From Cladocopium goreaui (lineage: Eukaryota > Sar > Dinophyceae > Suessiales > Symbiodiniaceae), in the NCBI GenBank assembly GCA_947184155.2, contig CAMXCT020000515.1:178403-242402 (forward strand): DNA of 64,000 bases, read 5' to 3'. This document shows positions 22,180 to 33,659 of this stretch, piece by piece. Every line of letters starts with the position of its first letter. The stretch's first letter is position 1. The notes beneath the pieces were generated by a model, which saw only the letters and a program-made list of their open reading frames with translations, was not told where the DNA came from and made no database searches. Position numbers and translations under genes: made by a program.

Positions 22180-25100
22180 TGTATATATATGTGTATATAT
22201 ATATGTGTATATATATGTGTGTGTGTGTGATTTAGCTTATTTATTTATATCTAGTTATTTATATACATTTATTTATGTATATTATATGTCTACTTATATA
22301 AATCTATTTATATTTGTTTATGTATTCACACACACACACACCCGCGCGCGCGTGCATTTCTTTGTACATTCATTTCTGCAGCTATTTGATTCATAACAGG
22401 AGGTCATGTCATCATTTACTTGTTCGAAGGAAGTTTAGAAGTCAAACTTCCGACAATATGGACAGATGAAAAGCAGCGATGGAAAGGGTCAGAGAGAAGA
22501 GGAGAGTAGAAGAGAGAAGATCAGAGAAGAGAAAGAGTCAGAAGAAAGAAGATGCAGATGCGCGAAAAGGTAGGAAAGTCGCGAAAACACTGTGTTTTTC
22601 CAATGATTTGTGGCTCCGGAGGGTCGAAAAGTCGGCTCGCTAAAGCGGCGGGTGCGGAGCCAGCTGGCCAGATGAGAGATGAAAAATTGCACGCCGTTGT
22701 GGCGCGAAGCACATTTCCAAGTCAAAATGTACAAAACACCTCAGCGTCGGACTACTTTTGGAAGTTGAGATGTCGAAAAAGTGCACGCCGTTGTGGCGCG
22801 AAGCACATTTCGAAGTCAAAATGCACAAAGCACCTCAGCGTCGGACTACTTTTTGGAAGTTGAGATGTCGAAAAAGTGCACGCCGTTGTGGCGCGAAGTA
22901 CATTTCGAAGTCAGAATGTACAAAACACTTCAGTCTCGGACCACTTTTGGAAGTTGAGATGTCGAAAAAGTGCACGTCGTTGTGGCGCGAAGCATATTTC
23001 GAAGTCAAAATGTTAAAAACACCAGGGGTTCGGACCACTTTTGGACGTTGAGACGTCGTTCCGCGTGGCAGGTGCAAGGGACTGTGGATCTTGTCAAAAG
23101 TGAGCAAAACGTGAGGGTTTTGTAGCATTTTCAACTACAACCACCACTACACCACACTACACTCCAATACACTACACTACAACTACAACTACACCTTCAC
23201 CACATTACGCTACACTACACTCCACTACACTCCACCACCCTACATTCAATTACATTCAATTACTCTCCATTACACTACACTACACTACACTGCACTTTGC
23301 TACACTGCACTACGCTACACTACATCCCACTACACGACATTACAATACATTACACTCCACTACACTCCACTGCACTACATTACACTACACTACACTACAT
23401 TCCACTACACTACACTACATTACACTACACTACACTCCACTACGCTACACTACAACTACACTACACTACAACTACACTGCACTACATTACACTACACTAC
23501 ACTACATTCCATTACACTCCACTACACTACACTCAATTTCACTACACTACATTACACTACACTACACTACACTACATTCCACTACACTACACTACACTAA
23601 CTACAACTACAACTACAACTACAGCTACCAGTAGTACCGCACAAGGCGGTGGCAAAAGTTTCAAAAATAGGAAACCAAGAGGAGAGATTGGTTGTTGTGA
23701 ACCAGGGATGGCAGAGCGAATCCACTGATGGACCGAAAGGTGCTTGAGGTCTCCTCTCTTTCTCTGACTATCTACTTACCTACCAACCTATCTTCTATGT
23801 ATCTATCTATCTATCGGTCTATCTATCTCTCTCTTTCTCTCTTTCATCTAATTACCTTCCTACCTATCTACCTATCTACCTATCTATCTATCTCTCTCTC
23901 TCTCTCTTTCATCTGTCTATCTGTCTAGCTGTCTACCTGTCTATCTATCTATCTATCTATCTATCTGTCTATCTGTCTATCTGTCTATCTGTCTATCTGT
24001 CTATCTGTCTCTCTGTCTATCTGTCTATCTGTCTATCTGTCTACCTGTCTATCTGTGGCGCAGGGTCATTCAGTGTAATGTAGTGTAGTGTAATGTAGTG
24101 GAGTGTAGTGGAATGTAGTGTAGTGTAGTGTAGTGTAGTGTAGTGTAATTTAGTGTAGTGAAGTGTAGTGGAGTGTATTGTAGTGGAGTGTAGTTGTGCA
24201 GTTGTAGTTGTAGTTGTAGTGTAGTGGAATGTAGTGTAGTGTAATGTAGTGAAGTGTAGATGACGGTAGTGTAGTGTAGTGAAATGAAGTGTAGTGTAGT
24301 GGGGTGTAGTGTAGTGTAATGTAGTGTAGTGTAGTGTATTTAATGTAGTGGAGTGTGGTGGAGTGTAGTGGAGTGTAGTGGAGTGTAGTTGTGTAGTTGT
24401 AGTTGTAGTGTTGTGTACTGTAGTGTAGTGTAGTGGAGAGTAGTGTGGTGGAGTGTAGTTTAGTGTAATGTTGTAGTGTAGTGTAGTGAAGCGAAGCGAC
24501 ATCTGAACCTCCAAAAGTGGTCCGAACCCCTAGTGTTTTTAACATTTTGACTTCGAAATGTGCTTCGTGCCACAACGGTGTGCACTTTTTCGACATCTGA
24601 GCCTCCAAAAGTGGTCCGAACCCCTAGTGGTTTTAACATGTTGACTTGGAAATGTGCTTCGCGCCACAACGGCGTGCACTTTTTCGACATCTGAGCCTCC
24701 AAAAGTGGTCCGAACCCCTGGTGTTTTTAACATTTTGACTTCCAAATGTGCTTCGCGCCACAACGGCGTGCACTTTTTCGACATCTCAACTTCCAAAGGT
24801 CGTCCGACACTGAGGTGCTTTGCGCATTTTAACTTCCAAATGTGCTTCGCGCCACAACAGCCTGCACTTTTTCATCTCTCATCTGGCCACCTGGCTCCGC
24901 ACCCGCCGCTTTAGCGAGCCTACTTTTCGACCCTCCTTAGCTACAAATCATTGGAAAAACACAGTGAATCGCGACTTTCCTACCTTTTCGCGCATCTGCA
25001 TCTTCTTTCTTCTGACTCTTTCTCTTCTGATCTTCTCTCTTCTAATCTTTCTCTTCTCTCTGTGTGTACTGCTCTGCTTTTCATCTGTCCATATTGTCGG

Positions 25101-28100
25101 AAGTTTGACTACAACTACAACTACAACAATACTACATTTACACTACGCTACACTACACTACACTCCACTACACTACGCTAAATAACACTGCACTACACCT
25201 ACAACTACAACTCCAACTGCAACTGCAACTACAACAATACTACATTTACACTACGCTACAATACACTAAACTAACTACACTACACTCCACTACACTACGC
25301 TAAATAACGCTGCACTACACCTACAACTACAACTGCAACGGCAACTACAACAATACTACATTTACACTACGCTACACTACACTACACTCATTACACTACA
25401 CTACACTACACTCCACTACACTACACTGAATAACACTGCGCTACATTACACTACACTACACTACATTCCATTACGCTCCACTACACTACACTCAATTTCA
25501 ATACACTACATTACACTACACTACACTACATTCCACTACACTACACTACACTCATTACACTACACTACACTACATTACACTACGTCACACTAACTACAAC
25601 TACAACTATATAAGACTACGCTACACTACGCTAATTACACCACACTGCACTACACGACAGAGAGAGAGAGATAGATGGATGCATAGATAGATAGGTGGGT
25701 AGGTAGGTAGATGGTCAGAGAAAGAGACAGAAAGAGAGAGAAAGAGAAGAGACCTCAACCACCTTTCGGTCATCAGTGGCTTCGCTCTGCCATCCGTGAT
25801 TCACAACAACCAACCTCTCCTATAGGTTTCCTATTTTTGAAACTTCCGCCACCGCCTTGTGCGGTACTACTGGTACGTGTTCATTTCCGTTTGTATTTTA
25901 TGCACATGTGCATCTGAATTTGAATGTATGCATGTATGTGCATTCGCAGATATAGCCAATAGTCATGCAAAGACATAGGACCATACACGGTCATAGTCAT
26001 TCCGCTGGAGCCCTTGGCCATTTTGACTCCTATGTCTCTGCGGAGAAACAAAAGACAGAGCATAATAACACCTGAGTCCCACCCTGGACTGCGCCCAGGA
26101 CACCGTGGACAAATTGAAATTTGACATGAGGCCTGACAAATCCGCATCATAGCGATCAAAGAGCGTGTAGAAGGCCTTACCACAGCAGGACACAACTGCA
26201 AAGTACCACGCTTGAGATTTCGCAGGACTGGAATGAATAGTAAGATTTTGCAACATCTTGAATCTTAAAGCTATTTACAAGTCATACCATGATATATCAA
26301 GCTACAGTGAATGCTTTAGTGGCGCCTCGTGACTAGTGACTAGAGCAAATGCTCCGCTCCCAGCCACAGAATTGATGCCATGCTAGGTAAAATGGGGCTT
26401 GTCGAAACCCTTCTTGCGGGACCTTGACAAGCATCCAAACCTCTGGGTGAATGTCCTTCTGCAACGAAATCCAGCTGGCCTTGACCTCGCTTCTTGAAAA
26501 ACCAAAGCGATCGTAGACCTTGGCAATGCAAGCCGGTTCTCTTCTTGTGTGACGGTCAGACTATGATTCTGATGAGCCGGACCCCACTTCTCTCCGGTGT
26601 TCCTTTCATCCAGAGCGTTCGTTTCATATTGCCGCATGGTGCACCGATCAATTTCCACTGATGTGATCCTGGAAATCAAAGTGATTTCAAAAGCAGCTCA
26701 GGGCCCCCACTATCTTGAGTACGAGCTCAAACCTTACCATACCAAGAGCACGAATGAGCAGCAGCAATTGATCCACGAAAATTCTGGTGGAAAGCCAAAC
26801 ACCAAGAATGACTTCCAAAGCAACTGAATCCGACTGAATCCATTTGCAGCATGGACGGCATGGACGGCATGGACGGCATGGACGGCATGGACAGCAAGTG
26901 CCGATTGAATCCATTTGTGTTGGATTTTGCTGGTGCTGCGGCCCGAGCTCCTTGAGCTCAACAGATCCAGACTTGTCCTTGTCGACCTCTTCAAAGATTT
27001 CATCCAAGGTGTCCCTGCGGCGCTGCGGAATCAGAACGAAATTTCTGCCATCATTGCCATCATTGCCATCATTGCATATTATATATTTCTGTCATTGCTA
27101 CATCCTCATTGCTTGACGGACCCTGATGCATGTCTTGGAAGAGCCTGTTCACTGAATAGCCCGTGTCCCACAATAATCTTCTCAGCTCTGCTTTGTCGAT
27201 GGCTCCTGGCCAATCCAAAGTGTCAGCAAGCAAACATAAGAACGATATGAATAAAGACTTGAAAAGGATCAAAGGACCACACGAATAGTGCAGGTGGAAT
27301 CTTGAACACTGCAAATATATAGTGTTGTCTGCAGGAGCGAGGTCAGTATATAGGTTGAGCCGGCATGTAGGACGGGAGAGCGAGGAAGTTGACCAAGAAC
27401 CAAATCTTGCACAATTCAGAAACCCTTGTTTCCAAGTATCCATTCATGGCAATAACCTTAATCTTTGTGCGCATAAGCATCGGTACACAAATTTGAGTCA
27501 TCGCCAGTTTTACGTAACTACTGGAAACTATTATCCTACTATCTTCACAAGTACTTAAATACCCATTGACTCAACAATACTTAACAAATATGTACAAATA
27601 TCTAAGATTCGAGACTTTATAGTCGAGTATTAGGCGAGTGTGATGGTGTTCGCATGCCCCTCAGTTGACTTAGACGAACAGGACGGCTGATTAAATGTAG
27701 ATTCTTAGATGGTCACCAAGACTCCAAGACTGTCACTGTTTCACCTATGCCGGGCCTGAGCCATCTTCGTCCAGCTGATTGAACTGGGCTTTGATCTGCT
27801 GCGCTCGATGAACCTCAAAGTGATGAATCACCTGGCGACAGCAAGAAGACAGGAAGAAACAGCAAAGTTTCGTGATGCTTTCCGATGCTTTCCAATCATC
27901 AAATGTCATCAAACTGTGCATCAAACAGCCAGTACATGCTCAAAAAGTCTATCAGCTCCTCCCTCGTGGTCAACTACCACATCAACAATCCCCTCAACAT
28001 TCTCAAATAGAGCTGCGGCCCATATCCTTCTACCCTTCCAGGCAGGTGTCCACATACACAACCAAACATCTACACCATGTATGTAAGCCTATCGTAAATT

Positions 28101-28760
28101 ATGGACCAACAACCACGACTACTAAATACAACCCCTTGTAAATTAAGTAGGAGTCTCATAGGTGCCCATTTTACAGATATAAAACGGTGATCTAAATACA
28201 ATGTAATATGATAAACTAAAACCTCATGTCGTCTAATGTCGCATCATATAATATAAGTTGAATATCATATAACACAAATCAATGTATTATACCTAGTATA
28301 AAATAGCTTAATGCAATTGCAATGTAAAGTAACATAATATTTGTTTAATGCCAAAAAAGTTTAGACAGTACAGCATTCTATGTAATATACTTTTAATTCA
28401 AGATAGCTGTTTATTGAAAAAACGTGTATATATATAACTTGAAAACCGATATGATTGATATGATAGTGACATGGCCAAAATGATTTTAATATGATATCTG
28501 GTGTGATATAACACAAATGTATCATATATGATGTACGATATATGATGTATCATATATGACGTATGATACATTATTTGACCTGATATGATATGATATGATA
28601 TGTACGTAGTGGCTGGTACTGCTCGTTTGCACTAGTGTTCATTCTTGGTCCTGGTTGTGCGAAGCCCCGCAACTGCCCATCATTGCAGCATGCCCAGCAT
28701 GTGGTTTTGCCCTGGCGCACCACAGCAAACTCATCCAGAGCTAGCGGTTGGTCTGCAGAA
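20616..28760 (-). CDS. Large multi-exon EF-hand protein gene (partial model)
   Basis: Phase-consistent exons encode a chain of EF-hands. Exons: 28760-28711 ([16 protein letters not shown]); 27831-27756 ([17 protein letters not shown]); 27205-27145 ([19 protein letters not shown]); 27014 to about 26943 ([20 protein letters not shown]); about 26515-26370 ([20 protein letters not shown]); 26175-26133 ([14 protein letters not shown]); 21945-21906 ([14 protein letters not shown]); 21712-21652 ([20 protein letters not shown]); 21538 to about 21430 ([30 protein letters not shown]); 21308-21183 ([20 protein letters not shown]); 20683-20616 ([18 protein letters not shown]). Joined loops include [34 protein letters not shown] and DDDDSGGLSSKE, so the introns cut EF loops after the glycine. 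GC donors follow 27756, 27145, 26133 and 21652. With at least five hands it exceeds calmodulin. The role is inferred as calcium sensing or buffering. Start, end and intermediate exons are not resolved. Confidence 0.72.
22096..22350. repeat. GATA, TATG and TATT microsatellites
   Basis: (GATA)n at about 22102-22180 is followed by TATATATGTG, TTATTTATAT and (CA)n blocks. Confidence 0.9.
22441..23060. repeat. Left arm A of large intronic inverted repeat
   Basis: Starts GTCAAACTTCCGACAATATG and continues through a purine-rich AGAGAAGAGG stretch, CGCGAAAAGGTAGGAAAGTCGCG and GCTCGCTAAAGCGGCGGG, then about four copies of a 94-95 bp unit (starts near 22764, 22859 and 22953) with GTTGAGATGTCGAAAAAGTG and GTTGTGGCGCGAAGCACATT. 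The reverse complement, in the same order, is at 24488-25109. Confidence 0.9.
23125..23625. repeat. CTACACTAC array B
   Basis: About 500 bases of ACTACACTAC with CATT, CTCC and ACAACTACAACT variants. The reverse-complement array is at 24068-24487 and a further forward copy is at 25108-25650. Confidence 0.9.
23628..24058. repeat. Module C plus TATC/TGTC satellite
   Basis: A unique-looking 160-base piece, CCAGTAGTACCGCACAAGGC through GACCGAAAGGTGCTTGAGG, followed by TCTATC, CTACCTATC and TATCTGTC tetranucleotide text. The reverse complement of both parts lies at 25660-25877. Confidence 0.85.
24068..24487. repeat. GTAGTGTAG array B' (inverted)
   Basis: Reverse-complement form of the CTACACTAC array, about 420 bases, with matching AGTTGTAGTTGTAG interruptions. 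Confidence 0.9.
24488..25109. repeat. Right arm A' of large intronic inverted repeat
   Basis: Reverse complement of arm A. It holds 94-bp units (CCTCCAAAAGTGGTCCGAAC, CGCCACAACGGCGTGCAC), then GCCGCTTTAGCGAGCC, CTTTCCTACCTTTTCGCG and a TTCTTCTCTC stretch, ending CATATTGTCGGAAGTTTGAC. Confidence 0.9.
25108..25650. repeat. CTACACTAC array B, second forward copy
   Basis: Contains an internal repeat of about 110 bases (CTACAACTACAACTGCAAC, ACAATACTACATTTACACTA, CGCTAAATAACRCTGCACTA), seen about three times between 25110 and 25440. Confidence 0.85.
25660..25877. repeat. Module C' (inverted copy of C)
   Basis: GATAGATGG and AGAGAAAGAG text, then CCTCAACCACCTTTCGGTCA through GCCTTGTGCGGTACTACTGG, the reverse complement of 23628-23790 with few changes. 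Confidence 0.85.
26842..26893. repeat. 9-bp minisatellite GGACGGCAT
   Basis: Five or more copies of ATGGACGGC lie in an intron of the large EF-hand gene. Confidence 0.8.
27046..27078. repeat. 9-bp minisatellite CATTGCCAT
   Basis: Three copies of ATCATTGCC lie directly upstream (in transcription) of the 27014 exon acceptor region. Confidence 0.75.
28085..28615. other. AT-rich stretch with ATATGATAT words
   Basis: Strongly AT-rich sequence with many copies of ATATGAT, ATATAAC and GATATGATATG. No exon is seen. It lies between the 28711 and 27831 exons of the EF-hand gene. Confidence 0.6.
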
Positions 28761-29033
28761 CTGCGATAGAGAAGGGTTTGCAAGGAATCCTCACGAAGCA
28801 GAGCTGGATGATTTTAGAAAATGTGTTCGTGGCGTTTTTGCTTTTGAAGCAAGCAAAGACCCCTCATGCAACAGGAACAATGGAGGGGACTAGCACCGAG
28901 CCAATCTCTGCCCTAGGCAAATCGAAGAGTGATACCAAATGCAACAAATATCCACAGCAAGCCAGAGGCATCAGATTGGGGATTGGGGGTGGCAGATACC
29001 ATTTCCTTCCTTGGTAAAGCATTTGCTTCTTAC

Positions 29034-29146
29034 ATCTTCGGTAACTAGCGTACGATTCCGATATCTGGCCCTCCCATCTGCGCTGCTCCTCGATGCGCTT
29101 TGGATCTGGGCTCAAATAGCTTAGGGCTTCCAATGCTCGAGGGATA
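29034..29146 (-). CDS. Candidate exon, gene unknown
   Basis: The minus strand reads RALEALSYLSPDPKRIEEQR then RWEGQISESYASYRR and ends at a GTAAGA donor after position 29034. The composition is protein-like and the donor is good. The acceptor is unclear. It may be an upstream exon of the large EF-hand gene or part of another gene. Confidence 0.4.
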
Positions 29147-29954
29147 CGATCAATGGGCAAACCTCACACGCAGCAAGGCACTATGTCGCAAGTTGGGCTG
29201 CTAGATAATGATGGAGCACTGTAATCGATTGGCTGGCCGCCTTCTAGTGGAGACACACGTCAATCTCTTGCGAAGCCAGGTGGCCGTTGCCGCTGTTGGG
29301 CGGATACTCCATTGATCCATGCGTTGCCTGCACCTTTGCATTTCGCGCTATTTCTCGAACCTGCGGCCAGCATGACAGCATGCTCTCTGATCCAAGAAGG
29401 AAAGTGCAAAAGGATGCAAAAGGTGAGTGTTGGCCCAGCCCTTCCATTTCAGTGTAGGCGTCGCATCTGCCATGACTCGCTTTGGCACTATTCACTCAGA
29501 GTTTCTTGTGCCTCTTTTTGCAAGGTCGGGTCCGGCTTGCTCCTTGGGCTACCTTCCTCCTCAACTTTCTCCTTCGGTGAAAAGGGCTGCCTGGAAACAC
29601 GCTAAAACCTCACAGTCTCAGCATAAAGGTCATGCTATCTCATGCTTCCTTCTATATATATACTTCTCCTTGCTTCGTTTGGGGGGTTCCCCCAAGGAGG
29701 ATGAAATGATAATTCTTCGAAAGCTCTAATAGCTTTCGCAATCCATACGCAAAGCATATCCGGCATATCATTTCTGGCTGTGAAGATCGGAGACAAATGA
29801 GGGCGATGGGGGGGCTATTGAGACACTTTTGTGGAATCCACTGGACTCAGCTGGACTCCGCTCCTCAACTCCTGGACGCTCATCCTCCTCTCGAGTGGCT
29901 GGACGGGTGCTCCTCGCGGGCATCGGGCCATGGCAAGAATCTCCCGACTGCGCA

Positions 29955-30010
29955 AGGAATGCAGTCTACAGTGTCTACAGTGTCTACAGTGTCTACAGTG
30001 TCTACAGCAA
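29955..30010. repeat. 9-bp minisatellite GTCTACAGT
   Basis: Four to five copies of TGTCTACAG in a row. Downstream on the minus strand a GCGCAG acceptor-like site follows. Confidence 0.8.
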
Positions 30011-30762
30011 TTCAATGCATCGCAAATCATGGCACGGTGTCCAAGCAACACAATGGTGATGTTGAACCCTTCACCCGAGCCACCCTTTCTTGAAGCCTTT
30101 CTATAGCCACCTGCCTGTTGGCACTGGTATAACAAACTAGCGCATGCCTCGGCACGCGAGACCAGCCCGCAAGGTCAAAACCACATACATCCACACATCC
30201 AAGCCTTGCACGTGTCTAGTCAGTCCTACATCAAGTTCATTCCGATTCATTCCTTTGCTTCTGAACCGTACATCCAGAAACAGCAATCCTGATGTCCAAC
30301 TGCTTCGAACGCAGAAGGGCAGCTTTGCGGAAAACAGCCTGCCACGGCTGGAACAAAGCCTTTGTAATAATAATCAAGTAGAACCGTAGAACCCAGCAAT
30401 ATGTGCGTCCTTTCGCATTCTATCAACTTCTATGTCTTTGGTATCTTTCGCTATGCTTTCGACTTTGAATCACCTATCTGTCCTATGGGATCTCTGGTGA
30501 AGAATGCTAGATGATATGGTTCACCGCGTTTCACCCCACCGGTGGAAAAGCTCTTGGCAATTTGTGAGTTGACAGCTCAACGGAGCCTAGGCCTATAACA
30601 GAATGTCCATCATTCCGATCACCCCGCCTTGTTGACTCCAGGGGGATATTCAAGCGCCTGTCCACGTCTTACATGTACCACAAATAACCGTGGCTTAGAT
30701 TAGATGACCTATGTGATTCAATGAGTTTAAATGAGATGCACGGTGAAGCAAATGCAATTGAA

Positions 30763-30818
30763 TGTCGCACCATGTCGCACCATGTCGCACCATGTCGCAG
30801 CATGTCGCAGCACATTGC
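30763..30818. repeat. 10-bp minisatellite CATGTCGCAC
   Basis: Five copies of CATGTCGCAC/CATGTCGCAG. Confidence 0.8.
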
Positions 30819-30939
30819 AGTCTTGGCTCGGACAGGGCAGTACCGCTGCCTTGGGCTTTTGCAGGGTTGCTTTCGGTCTTGGACGAAGCAAAGCGAACCT
30901 AGGCACGGCTGCATTTGCTGTGCAGCCGAACAGGTCTCC

Positions 30940-33620
30940 GTCCCTTGACCTGGTCGCCTATTCTCTGTGAGAAAAACACACTTCAACCGACTTCAACCTA
31001 CACTCTTGGTACATCAATCTAATTCAGTCTATATATTATGAGATTCTGTGAGTGGTGGGTAAGTTCTAAGCGGTTGCCTCGCTGGTGGCTAGACCATGTG
31101 GTGGAACTGTTCAATGTCTACGGTACCGGATCTGATTCACCCATAGTATACTGAATACGTTCATTTGGCACCTTCTCCAACCCCACCCAACAGTCCAACC
31201 GCGGCCAGTGTTTCGTTCTGCTAAGCACATTGCTGATTCGAGACCAGCTTGCCATCATGAACCTCTGAAATTGAGAGCATTTATTCACAACAAATGACCT
31301 ACTACTGGAATCCATTGAAGGTATCCAAAGAGAGTCAATCCGCAAAAGTAAAATGCTGAGTGAAAGAATTGTGCCTGGAACTCGTTCAACAAATTGCGAT
31401 AGTTCATCCGAAGCTCCAGCAAAGCAGGTGCCCCCCTACCATCAAGAGATCAAGGCAAATTGTTCGAAGTTGGTTGGAAATCTACAGTATGTGAAGCTCT
31501 AGTGGCTTTGAAGCAATCTTATTTCACAGTTCCTTTCACATTTCCTTTTCACGTTTATGAGCCTCATATCCTGGAATGTTTGCACTCCAAACTCAGTCCA
31601 AAGCCCTGAAGCCTGGCATCGAGCTTCATTCTGGAGCCAAAAGTGCGCGACACGCCAATTGGAAGGCTTTCCCGATCCACAGTGGACAAGTCAATCCTCA
31701 GAACAAAGCTGGTCCTGTGATGCTCTCACTCGGCTGATGCCACAATGCACCTTTGATAACGGAAACCCTCTTAAAACTCTATAATTCGTATGCAAACGTT
31801 CAACTCAATAAAAGCCCCACAAGAAAAAGTGATGGAATCCTACCGAGCCATGCTGAGGACTCACTCCTTTAGAACAAAATCACGAATCAAAGCCCTTCGG
31901 CCCTTCCTCCTTGGCATAGATCTGCTTTTCGTTTTCTCGTTTTCTCTCCTGCACTCTTTCATCTCTTTCCTTCGCGCTTTACGATCTGGATCTCCAATCT
32001 TTACTGGCTGGCGGCTGGCGGACTCCGAGCACGTTGAACGGTCGCTTGCCAACAAACGACGTTTCATGGGCCAAAGGACCAAAAAACAAAAGGAATTGAT
32101 AGGAATTGTAAATAGGTTTAATCAGTTCCCTAATTCCCTAAGTAAATCGAGTTTGTCTTCTCCAGCCTCAGCGCACTTTTTGCTTGTGAGAATTTACATG
32201 AATTTACAGCCTTCTAGATTGATTGCTGTGGCCTTGCATTCTGGCAAAAAACTGCTGTGTGCCAATTTGTGTGCTCAATTGTTCCGGACGCATTTGCAGT
32301 GGAGTGTTCGAATGTGTACAGTTCGCATCAAGTTTTGAGGGCAGCTTGACCAAGTCATGAAAGGATGGCGAACAAGGTGGGGTGATTGCCGGGCCACCAG
32401 AAATGCAAAATGTTGAAAGCCTTCCACCCGTGGGGAAGGCTCATACATTTGGCATAAGTATGCATCTTAGGGTGGGATTGATAATACTCAGATGCTTGAT
32501 TGGAACAGCCCCCTGAAAGTACCAACTGCATCTGCAATGGAATCAGAAAATTCCATCACTCTAAGTCCCCAGCGAGGAAGTGTTCTGTGACAAACTTGCC
32601 AAGTGCGACTTACCTTGCAAATCTGTGTGTTTAAAGAAGAATGAGCGACACCCAACCTCTCAGCCTCTCGGCCTCTCAAGTCACAAAAACGTTTTTCAAA
32701 AACATAGCGAAATAGTTGTACTTTAAATTTTAAACAACGCATTGTCTTTCAAACGCCACTCAGGGCATCACTGTTCGTGGAAAGGGATGGTCCAGAGACG
32801 CTGCGATTCATTGGCATGTTTCTCAGAACCTCAAGTTTGCAGACTTGTTCAAAGTTCAAACAACCTTGTGGTGTTTTTCAACTGTCAAGGAATGAGAAAT
32901 TCACAAACACCGGGTTGCGCAGCGCCCTCAATACGCAGGAATATAACCCGAGTAATCTAATAGAAACCAAAAAATGATGCGATGTCGTAATAATTTAATA
33001 ATGCTGTATTGATGCCAACTGTTCGTGCTCATCTGTCGCTTTCCAATTCCCGCCTGCCTGCTTTGATCAACTGACCATGAGACAAAGCAAAATTGCGCTT
33101 AGTATGCAAACACCGCTGGTACCACAGGCTGGGCCTTCGTGAACCCAAAATGGGAAAACTTGAGCCACATCCGCATTCACCACAAAAAAAATTCTACTAT
33201 AATAGCATGGTTTCGCCAATGGTTCTGCACATGCTACAAGGAAAGGAACACATTGCACTTCAACACCACCACCCAAACCACTCAACTTGGCTGAAACATA
33301 ATCAGAACATGTCAGCGTTTGATACTTAAGTACAAGCAAAACAAAACCATAGAACACAGTGGGCGACATACTATGAATCAAAATCTGTGTTGGCCTCTGC
33401 TTCCGCTGCCACGGATTGTCAAAGACAACCTCAAGATTCAACGTACATCTACGGGAACGTCTAGCACCTTCACAAGCCATGCCTTTGTCCCCCCGGTACA
33501 GTAAGTTCTTCACGCACTTGGTGGAATTCCACGGCTCAAACCTTGGATAAAATCCGAAAACAAGCTGGCACCCATACCTAAAAAGGCCCAAATGCGCCCA
33601 AACGAACTGCAACCTTCAAA
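30940..33620 (-). other. Region with scattered minus-strand exon-like blocks
   Basis: No protein family is recognised, but several blocks have coding-like text and splice signals on the minus strand. One lies after a TTTTTCTCACAG acceptor at about 30972 (RIGDQVKGRRPVRLHSKC). Another lies after a CTCAATTTCAG acceptor near 31266. A third is near 31690-31560 (QNEARCQASGLWTEFGVQTF). A block ends at a GTAAGT donor near 32613, followed by a CCATTGCAG acceptor near 32538. A last block is near 33470-33370 (EGARRSRRCTLNLEVVFDNP). Reading frames cannot be fixed by eye. They suggest at least one more leftward gene. Confidence 0.3.
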
Positions 33621-33659
33621 CCCATTACAAAACCAGACACATTGCGCCCCACGGACCTA

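Larger units (their letters stand above)
21946..26132 (-). other. 4187-bp intron of the EF-hand gene
   Basis: The donor is GC (TCAG then GCCTCA) and the acceptor is GTGCAAG. Splicing joins ...DADLSG to ELSADEL... in phase and completes a 12-residue EF loop. The intron holds GATA and TATA microsatellites and the whole nested palindrome at 22441-25877. Confidence 0.7.

Noticed and set aside
23297..24608. Frames rich in Leu/His/Tyr/Thr in the CTACACTAC arrays
   Set aside because: Pure repeat translation, present in all frames and mirrored on the inverted copy.
26005..26030. GCCATTTTGACTCC resembling the spliced-leader core
   Set aside because: Two or more mismatches and no downstream gene on the plus strand. 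Chance match.
31790..32338. 182-codon plus-strand frame
   Set aside because: No motif, odd composition and opposite to the host gene direction. It is probably a chance frame.
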